8,399 bases of DNA from an uncultured Vampirovibrio sp. (GCA_910584405.1 CAJUAL010000022.1:5638-14036), one strand, 5' to 3'. Shown: positions 1 to 5,700, counted from the first letter of the stretch. The notes: generated by a model not told the origin, from the letters alone. Numbers and translations: made by a program.

Positions 1-132
1 GAGGGAGATAAAAATGGAAATGTAGAAATATATTTAAGGCTTTTTGGAGATTTAGGATTAAATGAGACTGTGCTTGTTGACGATAACAATGAATTTGAAA
101 ATAGCGTTCTGATTAATAACTACGAAACATAA
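1..132 (+). CDS. 3' end of an unidentified gene, cut by the window edge
   Basis: An open frame runs from the first base to a TAA at 130-132 and encodes the last 43 residues of a protein whose start lies outside the window. I do not recognise the family. The visible part is acidic and asparagine-rich, with a segment reading VEIYLRLFGDLGLNETVLV and a tail NNYET. It is AT-rich, unlike guaA downstream. There is no start codon with a Shine-Dalgarno site inside the window, so it is either a true C-terminus or a remnant. Its end overlaps the second remnant in another frame, which suggests that a junction between unrelated sequences lies near 110-135. Confidence 0.45.
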   Translation, partial: EGDKNGNVEIYLRLFGDLGLNETVLVDDNNEFENSVLINNYET

Positions 133-274
133 AGATGTAACAGACCGCCTTTCACAGATCAACCCCGCATTGGCTACCGAGGCAAGAAAAGTGCTCGATA
201 TTAACAAGTCGGAAAGACATATCCGGGGAGGGCTTGCTACAAGGGAAAAATACCTGCACAAACAGACGCGGTAA
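113..274 (+). pseudogene. Broken reading frame, C-terminal remnant of an unknown gene
   Basis: A second frame, opened by a TGA at 110-112 and closed by TAA at 272-274, has no plausible start codon or ribosome binding site. From about 131 onward its codons are GC-richer and its residues look like real protein: a helix-forming stretch (TEARKVLDI) and then a basic tail (SERHIRGGLATREKYLHK). The basic, glycine-containing tail would fit a nucleic-acid binding protein, but I cannot name the family. The AT-rich 5' part and GC-richer 3' part read like a fusion of two remnants. It may be the scar of an older mobile element upstream of guaA. It could also be non-coding leader sequence. Confidence 0.28.
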
Positions 275-311
275 CAGGTAACATCAGAATGAAGAATCCA
301 ACAGATATGCT

Positions 312-340
312 TTGACAAGCCATTCAGTTATCTTTATAAT
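312..340 (+). promoter_or_regulatory. Consensus housekeeping promoter of guaA
   Basis: TTGACA at 312-317 and TATAAT at 335-340 are both perfect matches to the vegetative sigma factor consensus and are separated by the ideal 17 bp. Transcription should start near 347, which gives guaA a leader of about 129 nt. Confidence 0.85.
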
Positions 341-475
341 ATAGTTTACAGGAAGTCTGCCTGCTTGCGGAGATGAACTTCGCAAGCCTATGGACAGCTT
401 TTCTGCGAGCAATAATGCAGCTTATCGGAACATGTTAAAATTGTTGAAAAATGTACAGCATAAGAGGAAAACGTT
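341..475 (+). promoter_or_regulatory. guaA 5' leader with a strong hairpin; no recognised riboswitch
   Basis: The leader contains a hairpin at 363-387 (GCTTGCGGAG, loop ATGAA, CTTCGCAAGC; ten pairs including one G-U). No uridine run follows it, so it is not a terminator. I could not find the conserved loops of the purine riboswitch, nor the core of the PRPP/ppGpp (ykkC-type) riboswitches. The guaA ribosome binding site AAGAGGA lies at 462-468, seven bases before the ATG. Confidence 0.4.
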
Positions 476-2017
476 ATGGAAAGAGAAACGGTCATTGTGT
501 TGGACTTCGGCGGGCAGTATAATCAGCTGATTGCGAGAAGAGTCAGAGAATGTAATGTATACTGTGAGGTCCATCCGTATAATACCAGCCTGGAAAAAAT
601 CAAACAGCTCCAGCCCAAAGGCATAATTTTCACGGGCGGGCCAAACAGCGTATATGCCGAAGGCGCCGCTGTTTGCGAAAAAGAAATATTTGAACTTGGA
701 ATCCCGATTCTGGGGCTTTGTTATGGTTCACAGTTCATGGCTTATATGCTCGGCGGAAAAGTTGCGCCGGCGCCTGTCAGTGAATATGGAAAAACGGAAG
801 TGAAAGTTGACACGACCTCGGCCCTGTTTGAAAATGTATCGGAAACAACGATCTGCTGGATGAGCCATACGGATTATATTGAAAAAGCACCGGAAGCGTT
901 TCGGGTTACGGCCCATACGCCGGCCTGTCCGGTTGCCGGAATGGAATGCCCGGAAAAAGGATTATATGCCGTTCAGTTTCACCCGGAAGTCATGCACACT
1001 GTGGAAGGCATGACTATGCTCCGGAATTTTGTGATGAATATCTGCAAATGTAACGGCGACTGGAAAATGGATTCTTTCGTGGAGACTGCTATCCATGCGA
1101 TAAAGGAAAAAGTCGGGAACGGAAAGGTGCTTTGTGCTCTTTCCGGCGGCGTGGATTCTTCCGTTGCGGCGGTTCTTCTTGCAAAAGCGGTTGGGAAACA
1201 GCTGACTTGTGTATTTGTAGACCATGGACTTCTCCGCAAAAACGAAGGCGACGAAGTAGAGGCGGTTTTTGGACCGGAAGGCCTTTATGAACTGAATTTT
1301 ATCAGAGTAAATGCCCAGGAAAGATTTTACGCAAAACTTGCGGGAGTGACGGAACCGGAGCAGAAGCGCAAGATTATCGGAGAAGAGTTCATCCGCGTAT
1401 TTGAGGAAGAAGCGAAAAAAATCGGTGCGGTAGATTTTCTTGTGCAGGGAACAATTTATCCGGATGTGATTGAAAGCGGACTCGGAAAGAGCGCAACCAT
1501 TAAGTCACACCATAATGTGGGAGGGCTTCCCGATTATGTGGACTTTAAAGAGATAATCGAACCGCTCAGAATGTTATTTAAGGATGAAGTACGAAAAGCC
1601 GGCCTGGAACTTGGGATTCCGGAACATCTTGTATATCGTCAGCCGTTTCCGGGGCCGGGACTCGGCATTCGTATTATCGGAGAGGTAACGGGAGAAAAGG
1701 TACGTATTGTGCAGGATGCCGATTATATTTATCGGGAAGAAATTGCGAAAGCCGGGCTCGACAAAGGACTCGGGCAGTATTTTGCGGCATTGACCAATAT
1801 GCGTTCGGTTGGCGTTATGGGAGACGAGAGAACGTATGATTATGCGGTAGCATTGCGGGCGGTGTGTACGAGTGATTTTATGACGGCAGATTGCGCGGAG
1901 ATTCCGTGGGAGGTGCTGTCGAAGGCGGCCAGCCGGATTGTAAATGAGGTCAAAGGGGTAAACAGGGTACTGTATGATTGTACCAGCAAGCCGCCGGGGA
2001 CGATTGAGTTCGAGTAA
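476..2017 (+). CDS. guaA: GMP synthase (glutamine-hydrolysing)
   Basis: This enzyme converts XMP to GMP using ATP and glutamine, the last step of guanine nucleotide synthesis in the cytoplasm. The 513 residues match the usual length of the two-domain bacterial enzyme. The N-terminal class I glutamine amidotransferase domain (about 1-195) starts with LDFGGQYNQLIARRVRE. It has the nucleophile Cys82 in GLCYGSQ and the His169/Glu171 pair in QFHPEV. The ATP-pyrophosphatase domain carries the PP-loop SGGVDSS (223-229). The C-terminal dimerisation domain contains RQPFPGPGLGIRI and ends in the family-typical IEFE. The ATG has a good Shine-Dalgarno site (462-468) and a consensus promoter. The gene appears intact. 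Its last 12 bases (2006-2017), including the stop, lie inside the attachment repeat of the element integrated behind it, so integration restores the coding end. Confidence 0.98.
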   Translation: MERETVIVLDFGGQYNQLIARRVRECNVYCEVHPYNTSLEKIKQLQPKGIIFTGGPNSVYAEGAAVCEKEIFELGIPILGLCYGSQFMAYMLGGKVAPAPVSEYGKTEVKVDTTSALFENVSETTICWMSHTDYIEKAPEAFRVTAHTPACPVAGMECPEKGLYAVQFHPEVMHTVEGMTMLRNFVMNICKCNGDWKMDSFVETAIHAIKEKVGNGKVLCALSGGVDSSVAAVLLAKAVGKQLTCVFVDHGLLRKNEGDEVEAVFGPEGLYELNFIRVNAQERFYAKLAGVTEPEQKRKIIGEEFIRVFEEEAKKIGAVDFLVQGTIYPDVIESGLGKSATIKSHHNVGGLPDYVDFKEIIEPLRMLFKDEVRKAGLELGIPEHLVYRQPFPGPGLGIRIIGEVTGEKVRIVQDADYIYREEIAKAGLDKGLGQYFAALTNMRSVGVMGDERTYDYAVALRAVCTSDFMTADCAEIPWEVLSKAASRIVNEVKGVNRVLYDCTSKPPGTIEFE

Positions 2018-2060
2018 GTTTTCTAGCGAAAAGCCAGTAAAATCAAGGCTTTTCGCTATT
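2006..2060 (+). repeat. attL: left copy of the 55-bp attachment repeat
   Basis: The repeat begins with GAGTTCGAGTAA (the codons for Glu-Phe-Glu and stop of guaA) and runs through the guaA terminator hairpin to GCTATT. It is identical to 8345-8399. Immediately left, GATT here versus GATA at the right copy differ at the last base, which sets the left limit of exact identity at 2006. The right limit is at least 2060 and cannot be fixed, because the other copy ends with the window. Confidence 0.9.
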
Positions 2061-2063
2061 TTT
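2024..2063 (+). terminator. Rho-independent terminator of guaA, embedded in the attachment site
   Basis: TAGCGAAAAGCC (2024-2035) and GGCTTTTCGCTA (2047-2058) form a perfect 12-bp stem around an 11-nt loop, and TTTTT follows at 2059-2063. It starts six bases after the guaA stop. The same hairpin is present at 8363-8397. Each junction therefore keeps a terminator, and the circular form would carry one in attP. Confidence 0.88.
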
Positions 2064-2076
2064 ATCCCCAAAATGA

Positions 2077-2115
2077 AAATGGGGTTGGGGTTGACTTTTG
2101 GGGCTGAAATGGGGT
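2077..2115 (+). repeat. Candidate integrase arm-type sites, left end
   Basis: Two exact copies of AAATGGGGT (2077-2085 and 2107-2115) are 30 bp apart, with related GGGG-containing words between them (TTGGGGTT near 2085, TTTTGGGG at 2096-2103). CCCCAAAA at 2066-2073 is an inverted copy of the latter. Two more exact copies in the same orientation lie at the other end of the element, 63-84 bp from the right core. Direct repeats on both sides of the core are the pattern expected for arm sites of integrases with an N-terminal arm-binding domain. Confidence 0.55.
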
Positions 2116-2120
2116 ATATT
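2091..2120 (+). promoter_or_regulatory. Probable integrase promoter
   Basis: TTGACT (2091-2096) and TATATT (2115-2120) are spaced by 18 bp just before the integrase Shine-Dalgarno site. The promoter is flanked and partly overlapped by the AAATGGGGT repeats, so binding of integrase or an excision factor there could repress it. That regulation is inference. Confidence 0.6.
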
Positions 2121-2141
2121 ATTCTTTAGGAGGTGGCTATA

Positions 2142-3656
2142 ATGGCATACAAAGAAAGAATAAATCCCAAAACAGGGAAAAAGGAATACAAAGTAAGATA
2201 CTATTTTATGAGAGAGGGAAAGAAAAGGGATAGTGAAACAGCATGGTTTGATACTTTAGAAAAGGCAGAGAAAGAAGCAAAGAAACAAAAGGAGTTAAAA
2301 GAGAAAGAGGACAGAAACAATATTACACAAAGGAGAGATAAAAAACTTGTAACAGCTTATGAGGAATTTATAGCACACTTAAAGAAATTATCAGATGAAG
2401 AAACAAGCAATACTAATAAAAAAGAATATCAAACAGCAAACGCAATCTATAATAATCATATGCCGCAAACTGTAAAAGAAACAAGAATAAAAGATATATC
2501 AGTATTTACTTTTAGAAGTTGGTTATCACATATAAACAGTAAAGATACATTGGGCGGCGGTTATGTTAGGCTTTGTAGAATGAATTTGATAAAGTTTAAT
2601 ATATGGTTAAGTCAAAATGGATATTATGTAGACGAATATCAAGAGGAAACATTAGATATAGGGATAAGAAAGACAAAGATAAAAAATTCATTAGTAAACA
2701 ATAGAGAAAGAAAAGGGGAAAGAAATATAATATCTATTCTTGATATACAGGAAATAACAAGATACTATATAAATCAAGAATATGGATTAGGAGAATTTAG
2801 AAACTTTTATTTTTATACTCTTTTCTTTGTGTTATTCTTTAGCGGTATGAGGGTAGAGGAATTAACAGGGCTACAATGGAAATTTATTGATTTAAGAGAG
2901 GGAGTAAGAACAATATCTATAAAAAATGCAATTAGTAAAATGGAAAAGGTTGAAAGTGCATTAGAAAGAACAATGAAAGGGCAATATAGGACTAAAAACA
3001 CAATATCAATAAGAACAATACCTATATTTGACTTTTACTATGAGTTATTGATTGACTATAAGGAAAGTTTTAGATATGAATATGGACTTACAAAAGAAGA
3101 AATAGAAGAATGTTTTGTATTTCCTAATATAGACCAAAATAATCCGCATAGGTTTATGAGAAGCGACCAAACATTAAGAGAGTTAAAGAAAGTATTAGAT
3201 TATTGTAACATGGAAAATACAGACTTACAAATGTTTAGGCATAGTTGCGCAACATTTCTAGTGCTTCCACCGCCAGAGGGATTAGGCTATTCAGAAGAAA
3301 AAATAAAAGATTATTTCGGACATCAAGACACAAAGATGTTAAATAAAATATATGCAAGACTGAATGAAATACAAAAAGCGGACAGAATGAGAAGAACATT
3401 CAGCGATATATATAAACCTGATGAAACAGCAGAGCGGACAGCAGAAGAAGAAATGAAAAATAAGTTAATAAGTAGGATTAGCGGAAATAACAAAAGGGAA
3501 AAGTATGCGGCAAGAATTTATAGAATACATAATCAAATTAGAAAGGCTATGTTAGAGGGTAAGAAGAAATACTATTACAGAACAAAAGACAAGAAGATAA
3601 TAGAATTATATATAAAAGAAAATGGTAATACAATGGAATTTATAGAAACTGATTAA
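2142..3656 (+). CDS. Tyrosine recombinase integrase with a long basic C-terminal tail
   Basis: This protein should cut and rejoin the attachment sites to integrate and excise the element. The best start is the ATG at 2142, eight bases after AGGAGG (2128-2133). An upstream in-frame GTG at 2133 overlaps that Shine-Dalgarno site and is unlikely. The product has 504 residues. Residues 1-55 look like an arm-binding (AP2-like) domain with TAWFDTLEKAEKEA. Residues 66-165 look like the SAM-like core-binding domain. The catalytic domain has Arg237 (SGMRVEEL), the strand Lys285 (RTKNTISIR), Arg366 (QMFRHSCA), His394 (YFGHQ) and the nucleophile Tyr404 (KIYARL). Two things are odd. The usual His of HxxR is Gln363 (codon CAA). 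About 100 lysine/arginine-rich residues also follow the tyrosine, far more than in most relatives. It is alone on its strand at this end and faces an opposing operon. Confidence 0.95.
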   Translation: MAYKERINPKTGKKEYKVRYYFMREGKKRDSETAWFDTLEKAEKEAKKQKELKEKEDRNNITQRRDKKLVTAYEEFIAHLKKLSDEETSNTNKKEYQTANAIYNNHMPQTVKETRIKDISVFTFRSWLSHINSKDTLGGGYVRLCRMNLIKFNIWLSQNGYYVDEYQEETLDIGIRKTKIKNSLVNNRERKGERNIISILDIQEITRYYINQEYGLGEFRNFYFYTLFFVLFFSGMRVEELTGLQWKFIDLREGVRTISIKNAISKMEKVESALERTMKGQYRTKNTISIRTIPIFDFYYELLIDYKESFRYEYGLTKEEIEECFVFPNIDQNNPHRFMRSDQTLRELKKVLDYCNMENTDLQMFRHSCATFLVLPPPEGLGYSEEKIKDYFGHQDTKMLNKIYARLNEIQKADRMRRTFSDIYKPDETAERTAEEEMKNKLISRISGNNKREKYAARIYRIHNQIRKAMLEGKKKYYYRTKDKKIIELYIKENGNTMEFIETD

Positions 3657-3781
3657 AATGAAAAGCGACCATTTTCGGTTTCGTCTTTTAACGAATGATT
3701 TAAAACTATTATCCCTTATATATGCCTATAAAGGCTCTATAAGGCTCATAGAGGGATTTTAAGCGGTCAAGGGTATAAAAC

Positions 3782-3832
3782 ACCACAAAAGCAATAAAAG
3801 CCCTATATGGGGCAGATAAAGCGGTTAGGGGG
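3782..3832 (+). repeat. Imperfect 51-bp direct repeat, copy A
   Basis: This copy aligns without gaps to 3939-3989, offset by 157 bp. Both copies start with ACCACAAAAGCAA and both contain ATAAAGCGGTTAG near the end, with mismatches concentrated between. Each copy folds on itself, so the duplication is of a hairpin unit. Confidence 0.6.
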
Positions 3833-3839
3833 CTTTTTT
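3796..3839 (+). terminator. Likely bidirectional terminator (hairpin in copy A)
   Basis: AAAAGCCC (3796-3803) pairs with GGGCTTTT (3830-3837), and six T residues (3834-3839) run from the end of the stem. On the bottom strand the same hairpin ends in GGGCTTTTATT, so it could also stop leftward transcription. The loop is long (26 nt) and contains the AAGCGGTTAG word. The integrase gene ends 140 bases upstream. Confidence 0.5.
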
Positions 3840-3919
3840 ACCTGTTTCTTGCCAGTATTTTTGGCGGCAGGGGCAGCAGGCTTTCTAACCGCTCTATTTT
3901 GCCCTGTGGCGGCTTTAAA

Positions 3920-3950
3920 TGCTTTTGGGGTAGTTCTTACCACAAAAGCA
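3920..3950. repeat. Strong hairpin
   Basis: TGCTTTTG (3920-3927) pairs perfectly with CAAAAGCA (3943-3950). After one mismatch, GGTA (3929-3932) pairs with TACC (3938-3941), leaving the loop GTTCT. There is no T run directly after it on either strand, so it does not look like a simple terminator. Its right arm is the beginning of repeat copy B. Confidence 0.6.
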
Positions 3951-3989
3951 AGAAAACCGCTCTAAAAGGCAAATAAAGCGGTTAGAGGG
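3939..3989 (+). repeat. Imperfect 51-bp direct repeat, copy B, with a leftward terminator hairpin
   Basis: This is the partner of 3782-3832. AACCGCT (3955-3961) pairs with AGCGGTT (3977-3983). Read on the bottom strand, the hairpin is followed by TTTTCTT, which suits termination of the leftward 130-aa gene ending at 4040. A mutually exclusive pairing also exists (CTCTAA at 3960-3965 with TTAGAG at 3982-3987). Confidence 0.5.
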
Positions 3990-4039
3990 GTATAGGCGGC
4001 TGTGGCTGTGTCTGTGGTAGCATAAACCGCCAAAATCGC

Positions 4040-4432
4040 TTATTCTTTTAATAGTCCTGTTATCCCCTCTACAATACTCTTTCCTAATGCTTTCCCCAAC
4101 ATACTACCTAAACTATTTATTTTTGATGTATGCTTTATACCATTATGAATATCATATAATTTACTATATGCTTCATTGGCTATATCAGTAGATACTAAAT
4201 CTATTAAAGGGGTAGCCGCTTTCTGTAATGCTTCATCAACCACTTTTTCTATATCCTTTTGTAGTCCTTGTGAGTTTAATATATATCTATCTCTTTTTAC
4301 TTCTTTTCTTAATGGATAGCTTAAATCTCTATGAGAAGATACAAAACTATTATATAAGTCTGTGGTATCTGCTATGAGTGTATATTTACTTGTCTTTCCA
4401 GTCTGTATTGCGTATCTTTCTGTTACATTCAT
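4040..4432 (-). CDS. Hypothetical 130-aa protein with an amphipathic glycine-containing C-terminus
   Basis: I do not recognise this protein. It starts at ATG 4432-4430 with a good ribosome binding site (AGGAG at 4446-4442 on the bottom strand, nine bases before the ATG). The first half is polar and basic (RKEVKRDRY near 43-50). The second half is predicted helical. The C-terminus has small and hydrophobic residues in a regular pattern (LGSMLGKALGKSIVEGITGLL), as an amphipathic or membrane-associating helix would. There is no signal peptide or transmembrane segment. It is the last gene of the leftward set and has its own candidate promoter, overlapped by a large palindrome (4485-4521). That implies separate and tight control. 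A role in replication, maintenance or interference cannot be chosen from sequence alone. Confidence 0.75.
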   Translation of the reverse strand: MNVTERYAIQTGKTSKYTLIADTTDLYNSFVSSHRDLSYPLRKEVKRDRYILNSQGLQKDIEKVVDEALQKAATPLIDLVSTDIANEAYSKLYDIHNGIKHTSKINSLGSMLGKALGKSIVEGITGLLKE

Positions 4433-4484
4433 GTTTATATACTCCTATTATTATATTTTTGCTTTAAAAGTGGTCTATAATTGT

Positions 4485-4521
4485 AATATTACATATACTA
4501 TATTATAGTATATGTAATATT
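4485..4521. promoter_or_regulatory. Perfect palindrome with 18-bp arms, candidate operator
   Basis: AATATTACATATACTATA (4485-4502) is followed by one central T and then its exact reverse complement (4504-4521). It lies 53 bp upstream of the 130-aa gene and covers that gene's candidate -10 box (bottom-strand TATAAT at 4507-4502). No T run follows, so a repressor or replication-protein binding site is more likely than a terminator. Confidence 0.65.
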
Positions 4522-4531
4522 TCTCTGCTAA
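4502..4531 (-). promoter_or_regulatory. Candidate promoter of the 130-aa gene
   Basis: On the bottom strand, TTAGCA (4531-4526) and TATAAT (4507-4502) are separated by 18 bp. The -10 box sits in the centre of the palindrome. The start would be near 4495, giving a leader of about 60 nt. The -35 box is a weak match, so an activator may be needed. Confidence 0.45.
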
Positions 4532-4537
4532 AATTTA

Positions 4538-4594
4538 ATATACCTTATAGTAAAATCTGATATACCTATATTAAATTATAATATACCTATATTA
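4538..4594 (+). repeat. Three iteron-like direct repeats (ATATACCT) at two-helical-turn spacing
   Basis: ATATACCT occurs at 4538-4545, 4560-4567 and 4581-4588, spaced by 22 and 21 bp. The last two copies extend to ATATACCTATATTA. Sites about 21 bp apart lie on the same face of the helix. They lie between the winged-helix gene and the promoter and palindrome of the 130-aa gene, in very AT-rich DNA. This could be a replication origin or an activator array. Confidence 0.55.
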
Positions 4595-4610
4595 TTTTTT
4601 ACTACACCAC

Positions 4611-4991
4611 CTAAAATTTAAAGCTATTATCCGCCTTGTGCATGGTTATTAAAGGCTTTTCTTCTTCTTTCTCTTGTGGCAATTCATAAAAATCATAATG
4701 ATTACTACCGCTTTTTGATTGTACTAAATACCCTGTTTCTATCAACTCTTTAAAAGCTGATTGATATGTACTAGCGGAAAAGTTACACCATGATAAACAA
4801 TCTACTTTAGATAATGCAAAAGTATAATTGTTTTGGTTTTTTCCTAGATATAGCCACATTTCAAAAGTAGTCGGTTTTAATATATTCATAGCCTTTTTTA
4901 ATGCTTCTAAATTGATACTTGTATATAAATTATCTTTATTGCAAGGCTCTTTCTTTGTGGTTATTGTGCGCTGATTAGGATTGCTTTCCAT
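4611..4991 (-). CDS. Small winged-helix DNA-binding protein
   Basis: This 126-aa protein looks like a single winged helix-turn-helix domain (about residues 26-104). A helix with EMWLYLGKNQ is followed by FALSKVDCLSWCNFSASTYQSAFKEL as the helix-turn-helix. A beta-wing follows, GYLVQSKSGSNHYDFYE, ending in a charged tail. This layout is seen in small phage and plasmid regulators and in the DNA-binding parts of replication initiators; I cannot separate the two. The start ATG has AGGAGA at 5005-5000 on the bottom strand, inside the end of the upstream HNH gene, whose stop is only two bases before this ATG. The two are therefore co-transcribed and probably translationally coupled. The iteron-like repeats and palindrome just downstream (4485-4594) are natural candidate binding sites. 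Confidence 0.8.
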   Translation of the reverse strand: MESNPNQRTITTKKEPCNKDNLYTSINLEALKKAMNILKPTTFEMWLYLGKNQNNYTFALSKVDCLSWCNFSASTYQSAFKELIETGYLVQSKSGSNHYDFYELPQEKEEEKPLITMHKADNSFKF

Positions 4992-4993
4992 AA

Positions 4994-5563
4994 CTATTTA
5001 TCTCCTGTTTTCTTTATATTTTCATTTTGTTCATGTTCTCTATGTATTTCCTTATGTTCTTCTTTTGTTACCCATACAAGATTATCCGCTTTATTGTTTA
5101 AGCTATTAAAATCTTTATGGTGTATCTCACAAAAAGGTTTAGTTGGCAGAGGAAGAAAATACTGTGCTACTAGCTTATGGACTGAATAGTTTGTTTTTCC
5201 TGTTCCAAAGTCCATGTTTACCCTTTTATATCCTCTATCAATAGCAAGTGATAATATTTTAGCGTTATATCCCTTATAACTCTTTATTCTTCCCATATTG
5301 GAAATAAAATAGTTGCCGCCGCTGTTTTCTATCTCTTTCCATTGTTCGCCTTGTATGTCTTGTATATTGTCAATACAATATATTTTTCCATGCACTTTAT
5401 AGTATAATTCTTTAAGAGTTGCTTTTACTCTTTTATCTTTTTCATTAACAAGCGTAAACATATTATTATTTTTTCTTAAATACCTTTTTGTTAAACTATT
5501 ATATACTCTGTTATCATCACATAGATAATAATAGTATTTATATGGTGTTCCTATCTGTTTCAT
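4994..5563 (-). CDS. NUMOD4-HNH endonuclease, homing-type
   Basis: This 189-aa protein has the architecture of phage-type HNH nucleases. A NUMOD4 segment (about 73-118; GEQWKEIENSGGNYFISNMGRIKSY) is followed by an HNH domain (about 126-172). The HNH part has His129 in SVHKLVAQYF, His148-His149 and Asp151 in EIHHKDFN, Asn156-Asn157, and NLVWVT before His170. The N-terminal 60 residues (VYNSLTKRYLR, then KATLKELYYKVHG) resemble a second, degenerate copy of the same kind of module. Such enzymes usually nick or cut specific sites near their own insertion. Here, however, the gene is not inside an intron and is coupled to a DNA-binding protein gene, so it may serve the element. Its ribosome binding site (AAAGGA, bottom strand) is 13 bases from the ATG and lies partly in a hairpin, which suggests low or regulated expression. 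Confidence 0.9.
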   Translation of the reverse strand: MKQIGTPYKYYYYLCDDNRVYNSLTKRYLRKNNNMFTLVNEKDKRVKATLKELYYKVHGKIYCIDNIQDIQGEQWKEIENSGGNYFISNMGRIKSYKGYNAKILSLAIDRGYKRVNMDFGTGKTNYSVHKLVAQYFLPLPTKPFCEIHHKDFNSLNNKADNLVWVTKEEHKEIHREHEQNENIKKTGDK

Positions 5564-5567
5564 AGTG

Positions 5568-5608
5568 TTTTATATATCCTTTCTTTTGTTCTTCATGGAT
5601 ATATAAAA
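5568..5608 (-). promoter_or_regulatory. Leader hairpin that can hide the HNH ribosome binding site
   Basis: TTTTATATATCC (5568-5579) and GGATATATAAAA (5597-5608) are perfect 12-bp inverted repeats. In the leftward transcript, the stem takes up the GGA of the HNH Shine-Dalgarno sequence and the following bases up to the start region. The loop contains an ATG (5596-5594) that opens an eight-codon frame (MKNKRKDI). That frame has no clear ribosome binding site of its own. Confidence 0.5.
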
Positions 5609-5612
5609 AACA

Positions 5613-5641
5613 GCTATAAGCACTTTTCCTAAAGTGTCCAA
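5613..5641 (-). promoter_or_regulatory. Weak candidate promoter of the HNH operon with a palindrome in its spacer
   Basis: Bottom-strand TTGGAC (5641-5636) and TATAGC (5618-5613) are 17 bp apart. Both are poor matches. CACTTT / AAAGTG (5621-5626 and 5631-5636), with a four-base centre, forms a palindrome in the spacer, a good position for an operator. The preceding terminator at 5664-5700 makes a separate promoter here necessary. Confidence 0.35.
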
Positions 5642-5663
5642 AATTTTTTAACAGAATAGGACA

Positions 5664-5700
5664 AATAAAAAAAGAGATTGTTATATATAGCAACCTCTTT
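5664..5700 (-). terminator. Leftward rho-independent terminator after the resolvase and small ORF
   Basis: On the bottom strand, AAAGAGGTTGC pairs with the downstream AACAATCTCTTT around TATATAT (hairpin 5700-5671) and is followed by a seven-base T run. It separates the resolvase transcript from the HNH operon. Confidence 0.75.

Larger units (their letters stand above)
3657..4039. other. Structured, GC-richer intergenic region between convergent genes
   Basis: No convincing gene is present in these 383 bases. The region is unusually dense in inverted repeats. It contains five versions of AAGCGGT or its complement: on the top strand at 3761, 3819 and 3976, and inverted around 3887-3893 and 3956-3961. 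The AGCGGTTAG at 3820-3828 is perfectly complementary to CTAACCGCT at 3885-3893. A small hairpin also sits at 3735-3753 (CTCTAT / ATAGAG). Because the integrase (+) and the 130-aa gene (-) converge here, bidirectional termination is the simplest explanation. An origin or a structured RNA is possible. Confidence 0.5.

Noticed and set aside
341..475. Purine, PRPP or ppGpp riboswitch in the guaA leader
   Set aside because: The leader has a good hairpin, but I could not find the conserved loop sequences of these aptamers or a terminator/antiterminator pair.
2006..2060. tRNA gene as the integration target
   Set aside because: The repeat contains a protein-gene stop codon and a terminator hairpin. 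No tRNA cloverleaf can be drawn from it.
1574..2071. Leftward 165-codon frame over the end of guaA
   Set aside because: It is antisense to conserved guaA coding sequence and has no family resemblance, so it is a by-product of guaA codon usage.
2133..2141. GTG start for the integrase at 2133
   Set aside because: This GTG overlaps the AGGAGG Shine-Dalgarno site itself. The ATG at 2142 is at the correct distance from it.
3782..3989. CRISPR array
   Set aside because: There are only two imperfect copies, 157 bp apart, each folding into a hairpin. There is no regular short spacer pattern and there are no cas genes.
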